Shown: positions 36,844-46,620 of the stretch, piece after piece
Numbering within the stretch: position 1 is the stretch's first letter
How the letters are laid out: each line of letters begins with the position of its first letter
NCBI GenBank assembly: GCA_947629095.1
Contig: CANRCK010000014.1
Location: 41,705 to 105,704 of the forward strand
Reading direction: 5' to 3'
DNA length: 64,000 nt
Source: an uncultured Clostridia bacterium
Lineage (GTDB): Bacteria > Bacillota > Clostridia > Christensenellales > Borkfalkiaceae
The notes under the pieces: model-generated
The model's input: only the letters and a program-made list of their open reading frames with translations
Told to the model about the DNA's origin: nothing
Databases searched by the model: none
Position numbers and translations under genes: made by a program

Positions 36844-38619
36844 CTATATTCCCATTAATTTCTCAAATTCAGTCAATGTATCTTCAAATTCACGCATTGC
36901 AATTTCAAAAGGTTCTGGCTTTGTTAAATCCACTCCGGCATATTTCAATAGCGAAACAGGGTCGGTTGACGAGCCGCCGGATAGAAATTTTACGTAGTCC
37001 TTTACCGCACTTTCACCGTTCTCCAAAATGCGTTTTGCGATATTGATTGCCGCAGTTATGCCAGTTGCATATTTGTACACATAGAACGAAGAATACAAGT
37101 GCGGAATTCTTGCCCATTCAAAAGAAATATTGTTGTCGTGCTCAATTTGGTCACCGTAGTATTTTTTGCCTATTTCCGAGTATATGGAGCACATTGAATC
37201 CTTTGTGAGAGGCTCCCCCTTTTCCACCACCGCGTGTGTGGCAGCTTCAAACTCTGCAAACATAGTTTGCCTGTGAAGCGTTGCGCGGATGGTATCGAGA
37301 TAATAATTCAAAAGATATTTTTTAAGATTTATATCCTTTGCTTCTTTAAGCATATACTTCAAAAGCAGCACCTCGTTGACGGTGCTTGCAACTTCCGCCA
37401 CAAAAATTTTGTATTGGCTCTTTGCAAACGGCTGATATTTTTGCGAAAAATAGGTGTGGATCGAATGTCCCATTTCGTGCGCTATCGTAAACACCTCGGA
37501 AATGGAAGGCTGGTAATTCAGCAACACGTAAGGATGAACTCCGTAGCACGACGCACTGTATGCGCCGTTACGCTTGCCCTCGGTCTCCTCCACGTCCAGC
37601 CAACGTTCGTCGTAAGCTTTTTTGAGAAGCGCCTGATAATCCTTTCCGAGCGCCGCAAGACCCTTTATAACGTAAGCGTACGCTTCGTCGTAGGAAAGTT
37701 TGAAATCCACGCCGTCTACAAGCGGAGCATAAATATCGCAAAAGTACTGCTTTTCGCAGCCGAGTATCTTCTTTCTGTCGGCAATATACCGATGCATGGA
37801 GGAAAGATTATCGTCCACTGCTTTTAAAAGATTTTCATATACGACCTTGTCCACGTCTTCGTCGAAGAGCGCACGTTCGAGGCAAGAATCAAATTTATAA
37901 ACTTTGCTCAACAGCACGTCGCTTTTAACGTTGCCTATATACGTGGAAGCAAGCGTATTTAGCAGACTGCCGTACGCGGCATAGTATTTATCATACGCTT
38001 CTTTGCGTTTTGCGGCGTCGGGAGAATGCAAAATTATGCCGTATAAGCCGTGCGTAAGCTTAACTTTTTCGCCGTTAAACTCTATTTCCGGAAGAGGCAA
38101 ATCAAGATTATCTATCATCGCAAAGGTATCGCTGAATGTGTTGAACACCTCATAGGACATTCCTATAATTTTTTCCTCGGCTTCGGATACGGTGTGTTTC
38201 TTCCCCTTGATGACGCGCTGTATTATATAGTCATAGTCTGAAAAATCCGGATCGGCTGCAACCGAGTTGAGATATTCATCGCTGAGCTTTGCCATTTCAG
38301 GCTCAAAAAAGGCTCTTTCGGTTGAATATTGTGAAAACAGCGGAAACATTTTGGAATACTGCTCCGCATGCAACGGAACCGAAATATCCTCGTCGTGGCA
38401 AAGATGGGCATAGATTGCAAGATGCTCAATCAATACGGAATAATCGTCGTCCTCTCGGAAAAACTTCAAAAGCTGCTTCTTGTCGCCGAGCTTGCCGGAA
38501 TATTTTGAAAAGCGAGGAACATTAAGAGCCTTTTTATAATCTTCTTCCCAAAGCTCGTCGGAAGCGTAAATGTCCTCGATCTTCCATTTGCGTTCTGTTT
38601 TTACGTCTTGTCTCTTCAT
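36844..38619 (-). CDS. pepF: Oligoendopeptidase F
   Basis: TIAHEMGHSIHTYFS zinc-peptidase motif; M3-family length and context. Confidence 0.95.
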   Translation of the reverse strand: MKRQDVKTERKWKIEDIYASDELWEEDYKKALNVPRFSKYSGKLGDKKQLLKFFREDDDYSVLIEHLAIYAHLCHDEDISVPLHAEQYSKMFPLFSQYSTERAFFEPEMAKLSDEYLNSVAADPDFSDYDYIIQRVIKGKKHTVSEAEEKIIGMSYEVFNTFSDTFAMIDNLDLPLPEIEFNGEKVKLTHGLYGIILHSPDAAKRKEAYDKYYAAYGSLLNTLASTYIGNVKSDVLLSKVYKFDSCLERALFDEDVDKVVYENLLKAVDDNLSSMHRYIADRKKILGCEKQYFCDIYAPLVDGVDFKLSYDEAYAYVIKGLAALGKDYQALLKKAYDERWLDVEETEGKRNGAYSASCYGVHPYVLLNYQPSISEVFTIAHEMGHSIHTYFSQKYQPFAKSQYKIFVAEVASTVNEVLLLKYMLKEAKDINLKKYLLNYYLDTIRATLHRQTMFAEFEAATHAVVEKGEPLTKDSMCSIYSEIGKKYYGDQIEHDNNISFEWARIPHLYSSFYVYKYATGITAAINIAKRILENGESAVKDYVKFLSGGSSTDPVSLLKYAGVDLTKPEPFEIAMREFEDTLTEFEKLMGI

Positions 38620-38627
38620 TTTTACCT

Positions 38628-39983
38628 CTAATTTTTATTTGAATGAATGGGTGCGGGAATCAATCCGCCCCTTGAAATAAACTTCTCTGCGCTTCCGCGG
38701 TGCAGCGGCATAACCGGGGCGCGCCCCAATAACCCGCCGAAATTTACCTCGTCACCGACCTGCTTCCCGCAGGCGGGGATTACCCGCACCGCGGTAGTTT
38801 TATTATTCACCATGCCTATTGCGGCTTCATCGGCGATTATGGCGCTTATCGTGGACGCATCCGTGTCGCCCGGAACGGCTATCATATCAAGCCCTACCGA
38901 GCATACGGCAGTCATTGCCTCCAGCTTATCGATATTGAGATCGCCACGCTCAGCCGCCTCTATCATTCCGATATCTTCCGAAACGGGTATGAACGCGCCC
39001 GAAAGCCCGCCCACTCGCGAACTTGCCATAACTCCGCCCTTTTTAACTGCGTCGTTCAATATTGCAAGGCACGCCGTAGTGCCGTGTGTACCTACGCTAT
39101 CCAGCCCCATTTCCTCCAAAATTGCGGCAACCGAATCTCCCCTTGCGGGTGTGGGCGCCAAAGATAAATCTACTATGCCGAACTCTGCCCCGAGGCGCTT
39201 TGCCGCCTCCCTTGCAATAAGTTGACCTGCGCGGGTGATTTTAAAAGCCGTGCGCTTTATCATTTCGGCAAGTTCGGTTAAATCGGCATTTGGAATACTT
39301 TCTATTGCGTGTTGCACAACCCCGGGACCGGAGACGCCTACGTTTATGACCGTATCGCTTTCACCAATGCCGTGGAATGCGCCCGCCATAAACGGATTAT
39401 CTTCCACCGCGTTGCAAAACACAACAAGTTTTGCACAACCGAAGCCCCCATTGTCCGCCGTTTTTTCGGAGGTTTGCTTAATGATTTCACCCATAAGCTT
39501 TACGGCGTCCATATTTATGCCGGACTTCGAGGAGCCAACATTAACGGATGAACACAACCTTTGCGTTGACGCCAACACTTCGGGTATGGATAGAATAAAT
39601 TTCCGCTCATAATCCGCCATACCCTTGTGGACGAGCGCGGAATAACCGCCCAAAAAATCGATTCCCACCGCCTGCGCCGCATCGTCGAGCGCTTTGCCTA
39701 TAAGATACGATTTATCCGCAAACGGCGCGCATATTATGCTTGCGGGAGTCACCGACACGCGCTTATTTACAATGGGAATACCGTATTCTCTGGATAGGTC
39801 ACGCGTAACATTTACGATATTTTCAGCCTTTTTACAAACGGTATCGTAAACTTTTTGCGCCGTCTTTTCAGCGCTTCCGCTTATACACGGCAAAAGCGAT
39901 ATGCCCATTGTCACCGTGCGGATATCAAGGTGCTCGCGTTCCACCATATTTATCGTTTCGAGAACTTCGTTAGCGTTGAACAT
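38628..39983 (-). CDS. PFL family protein (UPF0210/DUF711)
   Basis: [28 protein letters not shown]...; [23 protein letters not shown]. Confidence 0.9.
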   Translation of the reverse strand: MFNANEVLETINMVEREHLDIRTVTMGISLLPCISGSAEKTAQKVYDTVCKKAENIVNVTRDLSREYGIPIVNKRVSVTPASIICAPFADKSYLIGKALDDAAQAVGIDFLGGYSALVHKGMADYERKFILSIPEVLASTQRLCSSVNVGSSKSGINMDAVKLMGEIIKQTSEKTADNGGFGCAKLVVFCNAVEDNPFMAGAFHGIGESDTVINVGVSGPGVVQHAIESIPNADLTELAEMIKRTAFKITRAGQLIAREAAKRLGAEFGIVDLSLAPTPARGDSVAAILEEMGLDSVGTHGTTACLAILNDAVKKGGVMASSRVGGLSGAFIPVSEDIGMIEAAERGDLNIDKLEAMTAVCSVGLDMIAVPGDTDASTISAIIADEAAIGMVNNKTTAVRVIPACGKQVGDEVNFGGLLGRAPVMPLHRGSAEKFISRGGLIPAPIHSNKN

Positions 39984-39991
39984 AGCGCCCC

Positions 39992-40267
39992 TTACACACT
40001 GTGCATGGCATTGAAAATTTCTTCATGCTGAACGTGGATGGACATTCCGATTGTTTTGCCCATCTCGGCGCACTCATCGGCAAGAGCCGCAAGCGAAACG
40101 GTTGCGTTGGTTATATCCACAAGCATTATCATGGCAAAATATTCTTCCAGAATAGTTTGGCTGATATCCAGAATATTTACTTTTCTTTCGGCAAGAAAAC
40201 CGCTTATCTTTGCAATTATACCGGTTTTATCTTTACCTACCACAGTCAAGACCGCACGCATTTTCAA
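39992..40267 (-). CDS. ACT domain protein (UPF0237)
   Basis: [38 protein letters not shown]; adjacent to UPF0210 gene as commonly seen. Confidence 0.9.
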   Translation of the reverse strand: MKMRAVLTVVGKDKTGIIAKISGFLAERKVNILDISQTILEEYFAMIMLVDITNATVSLAALADECAEMGKTIGMSIHVQHEEIFNAMHSV

Positions 40268-40292
40268 TCTCCGTGTAATTTATGATTTTATT

Positions 40293-40958
40293 TCAGTTCC
40301 ATCTGTTGAAGCCGAGCGTAAACTCAAAAAACGTATAAAGCGAAGTCAGCCAACTTTTATTTTCAATAGACCATTTGGGCACCACCCCTACGAGGTCGGC
40401 TATAGGGAAATCTCCCTTTTCTCTGCTGTCGGCGCTCTCGTTTCTGTTGTCGCCGAGTAAAAACATACAGTCGTCTTTAACGAGGTGCTCCCCAAAAGTA
40501 TTTTTTGAGTCGCTTGCGTCGTTAAACCCCTCTGCAATATACGGCTCGTCTATTTTTGTGAATTCCTCGTCGCCTTTATATTTAATCAGCAGGGTTCCCC
40601 TGTCGAGCTTCACCGTGTCGCCCCCGAAAGCAATAACCCTCTTGATTATATCATATGGAAAACCGCCGTCGTCCGTAGTTTGCACAACGACTATATCAAA
40701 ATAGTCCGGCGAAACATGGGTATCCACAAAAACGTAGTCGCCGCCGGGAAGCAATTCCGCCCCGTCAGCCCCCGACGGTGCGCCGGTGAGCGTGGGCATC
40801 ATCGACCTGCCCTTTACATAAATATTCGTATAATATGTGTTGAAAATGATTTCAACGATAAATACTAGGCAAATCAAGATTATTATCAGATTTAATATTA
40901 AGTTGACCAAAGACGGCTTTTGCCTTTCATACAGGCATTTGCCTACTTTATTTAACAT
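40293..40958 (-). CDS. lepB: Signal peptidase I
   Basis: VKGRSMMPTL (Ser), DIIKRVIAFGGDTV (Lys), FLLGDNRNESADSR. Confidence 0.93.
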   Translation of the reverse strand: MLNKVGKCLYERQKPSLVNLILNLIIILICLVFIVEIIFNTYYTNIYVKGRSMMPTLTGAPSGADGAELLPGGDYVFVDTHVSPDYFDIVVVQTTDDGGFPYDIIKRVIAFGGDTVKLDRGTLLIKYKGDEEFTKIDEPYIAEGFNDASDSKNTFGEHLVKDDCMFLLGDNRNESADSREKGDFPIADLVGVVPKWSIENKSWLTSLYTFFEFTLGFNRWN

Positions 40959-40961
40959 ACT

Positions 40962-42638
40962 TTAAAGCCACATAACATTATTTACTGCAAACGGTTTGGT
41001 GCATTTGATTGACAAAACAAAATTGGAAGCAAAAGCGGGCAGCGCCGTACCGTTTGAATTTTTAAACAGCTTGCTTTCGGCAAGAATACTCTGCCAAACC
41101 CCGCCGACTATTTCAAAATCGTTTGAAAATTCTTCCCCGGCATTGGCGTCGAAAAACACCAGCTTTACATTAACGGGTTCATCGCTGAATATATCCAGCT
41201 TTAAAATGCTGCCGGGATTTGGCGCAAACATAGGGTTGTTCATTCTGAACGTTTTTAATCCGTGCTCGGTATAAAGTCCCTTCACCCCACTTGAATTTTC
41301 AACTACACGGGGCAGGGCATCGCTGTTTATAAAAAACGTTCCGCCCACTGCGCACGTTTCCGGGTCGTCAACGGAAAACGGACCGACATCGTCCTTATCG
41401 GAGTACATTACGCGGCACTTTGAACGCATATTCCTGAATTTTCCGCTGATCTTTTTTGCTACGATTTTAGACCATACTGTAAACCCGTTGATATATTTTA
41501 CATAGCACAGAACAAAAACCGTACCGGTATTTTCAAAAATATCCAGATAAAAATCCTGCCCGACGGGTGTGATTTTATTTTTTTGTTCGCAAGCGGTCCA
41601 CTCTCGCAGCGAAGAATCTATGCAATCCTCCGCAACATACGTCCCACAGCTTTCAACTATTCCCTGGTCGTCGAAAATTGCCCTTGCAACGAGATTTGAC
41701 TCCTCATCCACTTCCACGGAAATATCCGCCGGCTTAGGCACAAAAACCTGTCTGTTTTTAAGATTTTTGTCAAGGAACATAAACATATCGTTCGTACTCT
41801 TCATTCCTATACAGCTGTTACACTGAACGGAATAGGCTATGGCGCTATCGGATATAAACTGTGAATTTATTCGCGAAAACGTATCGTAAGCCCTGTCGTA
41901 GTCGAAACGCGCGTCGTTGGTGGAGCATAGCATAAGAACGGGGCAACGCACGTAAGGCGCATATGCCTGTGAATCTATACCCGCGATAAAACGGTATCTC
42001 TCCTCGTCCAGATCCGGCTCTATGGAAACGTATTTATTTATACCCGAATAAGCCCTCCAGCCTGCGGCGCAAACGGGGATTATGCACCTGAACTGTTCGG
42101 CAACGCCGAGTTTCCATGCGACTTCGCCTCCGTCCCTAAGCCCCACAACTGCTATTTCGTCGCTTCCGCTGCGTTCTTTTGCATATTTTTTTGCATAAAT
42201 GCCTACGGCGGTCCACTCATACCAGCACGTTTCCACTGCGCTGTCGTCGACAAAATCGTATCTTCTGCCACATTCCGCAAAATTTGCATAGCGGATATTT
42301 TCGGGATAGACCGTGTAAAAATCGCAATCTCCCCATGCCCCGCGGTAATCCACCATCAACACACTGTAGCCGCGGCGGACAAACACTTTCATCAGCTCTT
42401 CGTCTATCGTTTCCTTGCTGTCGGGGAAAATTATAACCGTTTCATCCGCAGGAGATTTCAAATCATAGGCATAGCCCGCCGCTACGCGGACCCTGCCCTC
42501 TCCCGTTTCGCGGGCGCTGAAACTGACGCGTTCAAAAACTATGCCGTTCTCTTCCTTTGACGATACTACGGCAGGCGACGTATCTAAACAAGGATTGAAT
42601 GATTCCCAAAGCGACAGCGGTGTCAATATATTAGGCAT
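40962..42638 (-). CDS. CocE/NonD-type alpha/beta hydrolase-like protein, nucleophile serine absent
   Basis: YSVLMVDYRGAWGDCDFY oxyanion region; CPVLMLCSTNDARFDY; nucleophile elbow reads VVGLRDGGEV instead of GxSxGG. Confidence 0.65.
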   Translation of the reverse strand: MPNILTPLSLWESFNPCLDTSPAVVSSKEENGIVFERVSFSARETGEGRVRVAAGYAYDLKSPADETVIIFPDSKETIDEELMKVFVRRGYSVLMVDYRGAWGDCDFYTVYPENIRYANFAECGRRYDFVDDSAVETCWYEWTAVGIYAKKYAKERSGSDEIAVVGLRDGGEVAWKLGVAEQFRCIIPVCAAGWRAYSGINKYVSIEPDLDEERYRFIAGIDSQAYAPYVRCPVLMLCSTNDARFDYDRAYDTFSRINSQFISDSAIAYSVQCNSCIGMKSTNDMFMFLDKNLKNRQVFVPKPADISVEVDEESNLVARAIFDDQGIVESCGTYVAEDCIDSSLREWTACEQKNKITPVGQDFYLDIFENTGTVFVLCYVKYINGFTVWSKIVAKKISGKFRNMRSKCRVMYSDKDDVGPFSVDDPETCAVGGTFFINSDALPRVVENSSGVKGLYTEHGLKTFRMNNPMFAPNPGSILKLDIFSDEPVNVKLVFFDANAGEEFSNDFEIVGGVWQSILAESKLFKNSNGTALPAFASNFVLSIKCTKPFAVNNVMWL

Positions 42639-42647
42639 TTTGGCTCC

Positions 42648-45311
42648 TTAACAACTTATTTGCACGGTTGAACCGTGCGTTTCGGTTGCTTTTCGTACGA
42701 TAATTTTATTGTCGATTCTATGTTTAAGCTCTTCAACATGGCTTATTACGCCTATTGTAAAGCTGGAACTTTTCAATTTTTCAAGTGCGCTCATAACCGT
42801 ATCCAAAAGCGTACTGTCAAGCGTACCGAAACCTTCGTCCAAAAAAAAGAATTCAATGGATTTGAGCGACCTCATACAAATGGTCTGGGACAGCGCCAAT
42901 GCAAGCGACAGCGAAACGAGGAAGGTTTCCCCGCCGGACAGCGTGTTCACACCTCTCAGATTGCCGCAATTGAAGTTGTCGCCTACGCTGAAATTATTAT
43001 CTTTGTAAGTAAGAAAATATCTTCCGTCCGTAAGCTTCAGCAGCGTTACCGTAGCCGCCGAAGAGATATCGTAGAGATATTCGTTTGCTATAAACTCAAG
43101 AAACTTGTTGCCCTTTGTCAAGTCGCGCAGCTGATAAATGAGGTTCCTGTTCTTTTCAGCCTTGTCGAATTGCTTTAAAAGTTCCTTTTTTTCCTGCAAT
43201 TTAGTCTTTAAAGCTTCGCATTTATTGCTATCCACCGCAATGGTTTGCAGCAAATCGCTCTTCTGTCTTTCAAATGAATTTTTATGGTTTTCCGCTTCAA
43301 GAAGCGCTTGGTCGGTGGCTTTTTCCAAGCCGACAGTTGCCGACAGCTCGGCATATCGCGCCGTTGCAACCGCGTAAGCCGAATCAAAATTTTTAATTTC
43401 CTTATCGGCGTCCTCAACTTTTGCAAACTTATCCGCCAGCGCACGGCACTCAGAAACGTTGCCAAAACCGGATTTTTTGACAAAATCTTCGGATTTTAAA
43501 AGATTTTCGGAATGTTTTTCCTTTAAGCGGCTAATTGCTTCGCGGCACCTCTCCGCGGCGCTTACCAGCTCGCTGCGCTTCAATTTACATTCATCGGTTT
43601 TTTCCAAAAGCGATTTCCGCTCGGCTTTTATCCGCTCAAGCTGTAACTCCGCATGTTTTTCTGCGGTAACGTAATCAGTTTCCTCGCCGAACACCGCCGA
43701 AAGCTCGGTTTTCAGCTCGTCGGTGCGCTTTCTGATTTCCGCGCCCTCTTTTTTCAACGCTTCGAGCTTATTTGCATTTACTTCCGCCCTGCTCTTTGCC
43801 TCGCTGCATTTTTGGGACAGGGCGCGCATTAGCTCTGCATTTTCTTCCCTCTCCTTTATGGCGGCTTGCAACGCCTCAAACTGTCTGTTTACATTATCGA
43901 GATTGAAATCTTTTACGTCGCAAACGCGCTGCTTATATAAATTTATCCTATCTCTGAGTTCTTTTTTTATGAATCCGTACAACTCGGAGCCGTCCGCAAA
44001 CGGTTCCAAGCGAACGCCAAGCTCGGAAAAATACTCCAATTCTGCAAGATATTCGTTGCGCAACACCGCGCCCTTGAATTCAATATTTACAAATTCCTCA
44101 AGCTCGCCGCTCTTGCTTGAACCTATCTTTTTTTCAAGCTCGGCGCTCTCGCCGATATACCCGTTTATTTCTTTGGCATACTCCGCTGCAAGTTCAGCCG
44201 CCTTTTTGTACTGCGCGCGCTTGCCCTCAAGTTCTTTTTTCAGTTCTTCGAGCTTTTCGGGCTTTCCCGCGCAAGTCTGATACTTGGCTATCAGTTTTGC
44301 AAGCTCCTCAGCTCTGTTTTCAAAATCGCTTTTGCCGATTTCCTCTTCAAGCCGAGCCAGATTTTTGTCGTTTTCGGCAATTTTATTAGTCAGATCGTCG
44401 AGTTGCCGCACGAGCGCTTTCGTCTGTTTTTCCGCCTCTTCCGCCGTACGGACGCAGTCCACGGCTTCCCTGCACAGCGGTAACACGGATATCTCTCTCC
44501 TAAGCTCCTCCACGGAGTCCTTTTTTAATTCGAGAGCGGCGATTTCGGCTCTGAATTTTTCGGCTTCGAGCTTTTTTTCGTGCAGAGCTTTAATTTCGGC
44601 ATACCGCGCGGAGGCGGCGGACAATTCGTTTGAAATCAAGCCGAGCTGCTGTTTCTCTTCTTCGATTTGTTCTTCAAGAATCTTTACGGTCTCCTCCGTA
44701 GCGTCGTCGTAAGAGGACAACCTCCCGCTCAGGGTTGCAAATTCTTCATCGGCGGTTTTTATCCTGTCTGCGATTTTATCCCTTAAATCGTTGCCGTACT
44801 TCGAAAGGGAAAACAGCCGCTCTATGAGCGCAAGGCGTTCGCTTGGAAGAGCTTTTACAAAACGTGAAAATTCGCCTTGCGGAAGCGCTATGCATTTGCG
44901 GAAGTCCTCTGCCCGTACGCCCAAAATCTCTATTATCTGCCGTTCGACTTCCAAAGTCTGTTGGGCAATGCAAACACCGTCCTCGTATAAAGCCGCGGTA
45001 TGCGTTCCGCTCTTGTTGTTCTTTATCGTACGCTCGACGTAATATTTCCTGCGCTTGCCGCGGTTGAAAAGGTCAAACGTAAATTTCACCGTGGCGGCAT
45101 TGCAGCGGTAGTTTATTATGTCGTTTTTCTCCTTACTGCGCTCCACCCTGCCGTAGAGAGCAAAGTTTATACAGTCCAGAATAGTGCTCTTCCCACTCCC
45201 GGTATCTCCGAAAATTCCAAAGATTCCGCTCTTTATCAAACGCTCGAAATCTATTACGGTATACTCGGAAAAACTGTTTATTCCTTCAAACTCAAGTCTT
45301 AACGGTCTCAT
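42648..45311 (-). CDS. sbcC: Exonuclease SbcC
   Basis: MRPLRLEFEGINSFSEYTVIDFERL...FGDTGSGKSTILDCINFALYG; NTLSGGETFLVSLSLALALSQ; FFLDEGFGTLD. Confidence 0.95.
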   Translation of the reverse strand: MRPLRLEFEGINSFSEYTVIDFERLIKSGIFGIFGDTGSGKSTILDCINFALYGRVERSKEKNDIINYRCNAATVKFTFDLFNRGKRRKYYVERTIKNNKSGTHTAALYEDGVCIAQQTLEVERQIIEILGVRAEDFRKCIALPQGEFSRFVKALPSERLALIERLFSLSKYGNDLRDKIADRIKTADEEFATLSGRLSSYDDATEETVKILEEQIEEEKQQLGLISNELSAASARYAEIKALHEKKLEAEKFRAEIAALELKKDSVEELRREISVLPLCREAVDCVRTAEEAEKQTKALVRQLDDLTNKIAENDKNLARLEEEIGKSDFENRAEELAKLIAKYQTCAGKPEKLEELKKELEGKRAQYKKAAELAAEYAKEINGYIGESAELEKKIGSSKSGELEEFVNIEFKGAVLRNEYLAELEYFSELGVRLEPFADGSELYGFIKKELRDRINLYKQRVCDVKDFNLDNVNRQFEALQAAIKEREENAELMRALSQKCSEAKSRAEVNANKLEALKKEGAEIRKRTDELKTELSAVFGEETDYVTAEKHAELQLERIKAERKSLLEKTDECKLKRSELVSAAERCREAISRLKEKHSENLLKSEDFVKKSGFGNVSECRALADKFAKVEDADKEIKNFDSAYAVATARYAELSATVGLEKATDQALLEAENHKNSFERQKSDLLQTIAVDSNKCEALKTKLQEKKELLKQFDKAEKNRNLIYQLRDLTKGNKFLEFIANEYLYDISSAATVTLLKLTDGRYFLTYKDNNFSVGDNFNCGNLRGVNTLSGGETFLVSLSLALALSQTICMRSLKSIEFFFLDEGFGTLDSTLLDTVMSALEKLKSSSFTIGVISHVEELKHRIDNKIIVRKATETHGSTVQISC

Positions 45312-46459
45312 TCTTCCTCCGTAAGGGAAAGGAACAAGCTTAAAAGCTCCCCGGGGACTTCGGCATTGTGGCGAGATTTATAGAATTCGGAAAAAAGCTC
45401 CGAAGCGCTCTTGTTTTTATTGGATTGCACGCCGTAGTCCCGCACGGAATTCAGCACCTCAACCTTAAGCGACACTAAATTTTCCTGACCGTTTAAAAGG
45501 GCGCTTTCGGCGGGGGTCAAAGGTTCCGGCAGGCTAAGCGTAAGTTCGGCATGACAGTCGGGATATTTTTTTAAAAGCTCCACGCCGTTCTGCACGTCGC
45601 AAGCCTGCAACCTTACAAGCTGTTTGGCGGCCGTAATTTCTATCTCTTTTAAATTTTGCACTCCGCCCGCCGTCAAATCAAAAACGTTTACCGATTTTTT
45701 TGAGCCGCTCTCGTCAAACGTAAATTGCATAGGCGCGCCGCTGTAGTATACGTTTTTACCGATTTTTTGTTTGCGGTGCAAATGACCCAGCGCGCAGTAG
45801 GCGCAGTCGGGAAGTATTCCCTCAGGAACGGCGCGCGCGCCTCCCAAATCTATTTCGCGCTCGCTGTCGCTGACCTGTCCGCCCGCAACAAATAAATGCG
45901 ACAAGAAAATTTCGGGGAGTTTTTCCGTATTGCCGCGTTCGCCGAAAGCTATCCAGCGCAACATTTTTTCGGTAAACGGCTCGTCGGTTTTACCTTCCTT
46001 AAACCTTGCCTCGTTGGGGTATGGCAGTGTGTTTATGTATATTTTTTCACCCTTTGAATTTTCAAAAATAACATAGCCGCTCCCCGACCCGGCAGGATAT
46101 GCGCCAGCATGCTTTTTAAGGGGCGCCGGATGCAAATCGTTGCCTACAATGTAGATCCCCAGCTCGTCGGCAAGTGAAGAAGCCGCAGTCAAACGAACAT
46201 AATCGTCGTGATTGCCGCTGATTATAAGCACGGTAGCCGTTTCGGCAATGCTTTTAACGCCGCTGTAAAAAATTTGTTCAGCCTCGGCAGACGGCGTGTA
46301 GGTATCGAACACGTCGCCCGCAATCAAAACAAGCTCAACGCCTTCGTTTTTGCATATCGAACATATTTCGGAAAGAACGGCACGATATTCATCGTACCTG
46401 TCCTTATTGCCTATTAACTTTTTGCCGATATGTAAATCGGAAGTATGCAGGATTTTCAT
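45308..46459 (-). CDS. sbcD: Exonuclease SbcD
   Basis: MKILHTSDLHIGKKL; IAGDVFDTYTPS; ISGNHDDYVR; YCALGHLHRKQ. Confidence 0.96.
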   Translation of the reverse strand: MKILHTSDLHIGKKLIGNKDRYDEYRAVLSEICSICKNEGVELVLIAGDVFDTYTPSAEAEQIFYSGVKSIAETATVLIISGNHDDYVRLTAASSLADELGIYIVGNDLHPAPLKKHAGAYPAGSGSGYVIFENSKGEKIYINTLPYPNEARFKEGKTDEPFTEKMLRWIAFGERGNTEKLPEIFLSHLFVAGGQVSDSEREIDLGGARAVPEGILPDCAYCALGHLHRKQKIGKNVYYSGAPMQFTFDESGSKKSVNVFDLTAGGVQNLKEIEITAAKQLVRLQACDVQNGVELLKKYPDCHAELTLSLPEPLTPAESALLNGQENLVSLKVEVLNSVRDYGVQSNKNKSASELFSEFYKSRHNAEVPGELLSLFLSLTEEE

Positions 46460-46620
46460 TTAAAGAACAAAAATGCCGTAAAATTCAACAAATGCTGTTG
46501 ATTTTTTCCGTTTGGAATTATATAATATAACTTACTTGCATAAAATCGACATTTTAAGTTCTAATAATTATATACTATTTGATTGAATAAATCAAGCGGA
46601 TAGAACAGGAGTTTACAAAA

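Noticed and set aside
38628-40267. UPF0210 + UPF0237 ACT-domain pair as an undescribed module
   Set aside because: This adjacent pair is widely conserved in bacteria, although its function is poorly defined
43723-44712. Long Ser/Phe-rich plus-strand ORFs opposite sbcC
   Set aside because: Low-complexity antisense translation of coiled-coil coding sequence, not a real protein
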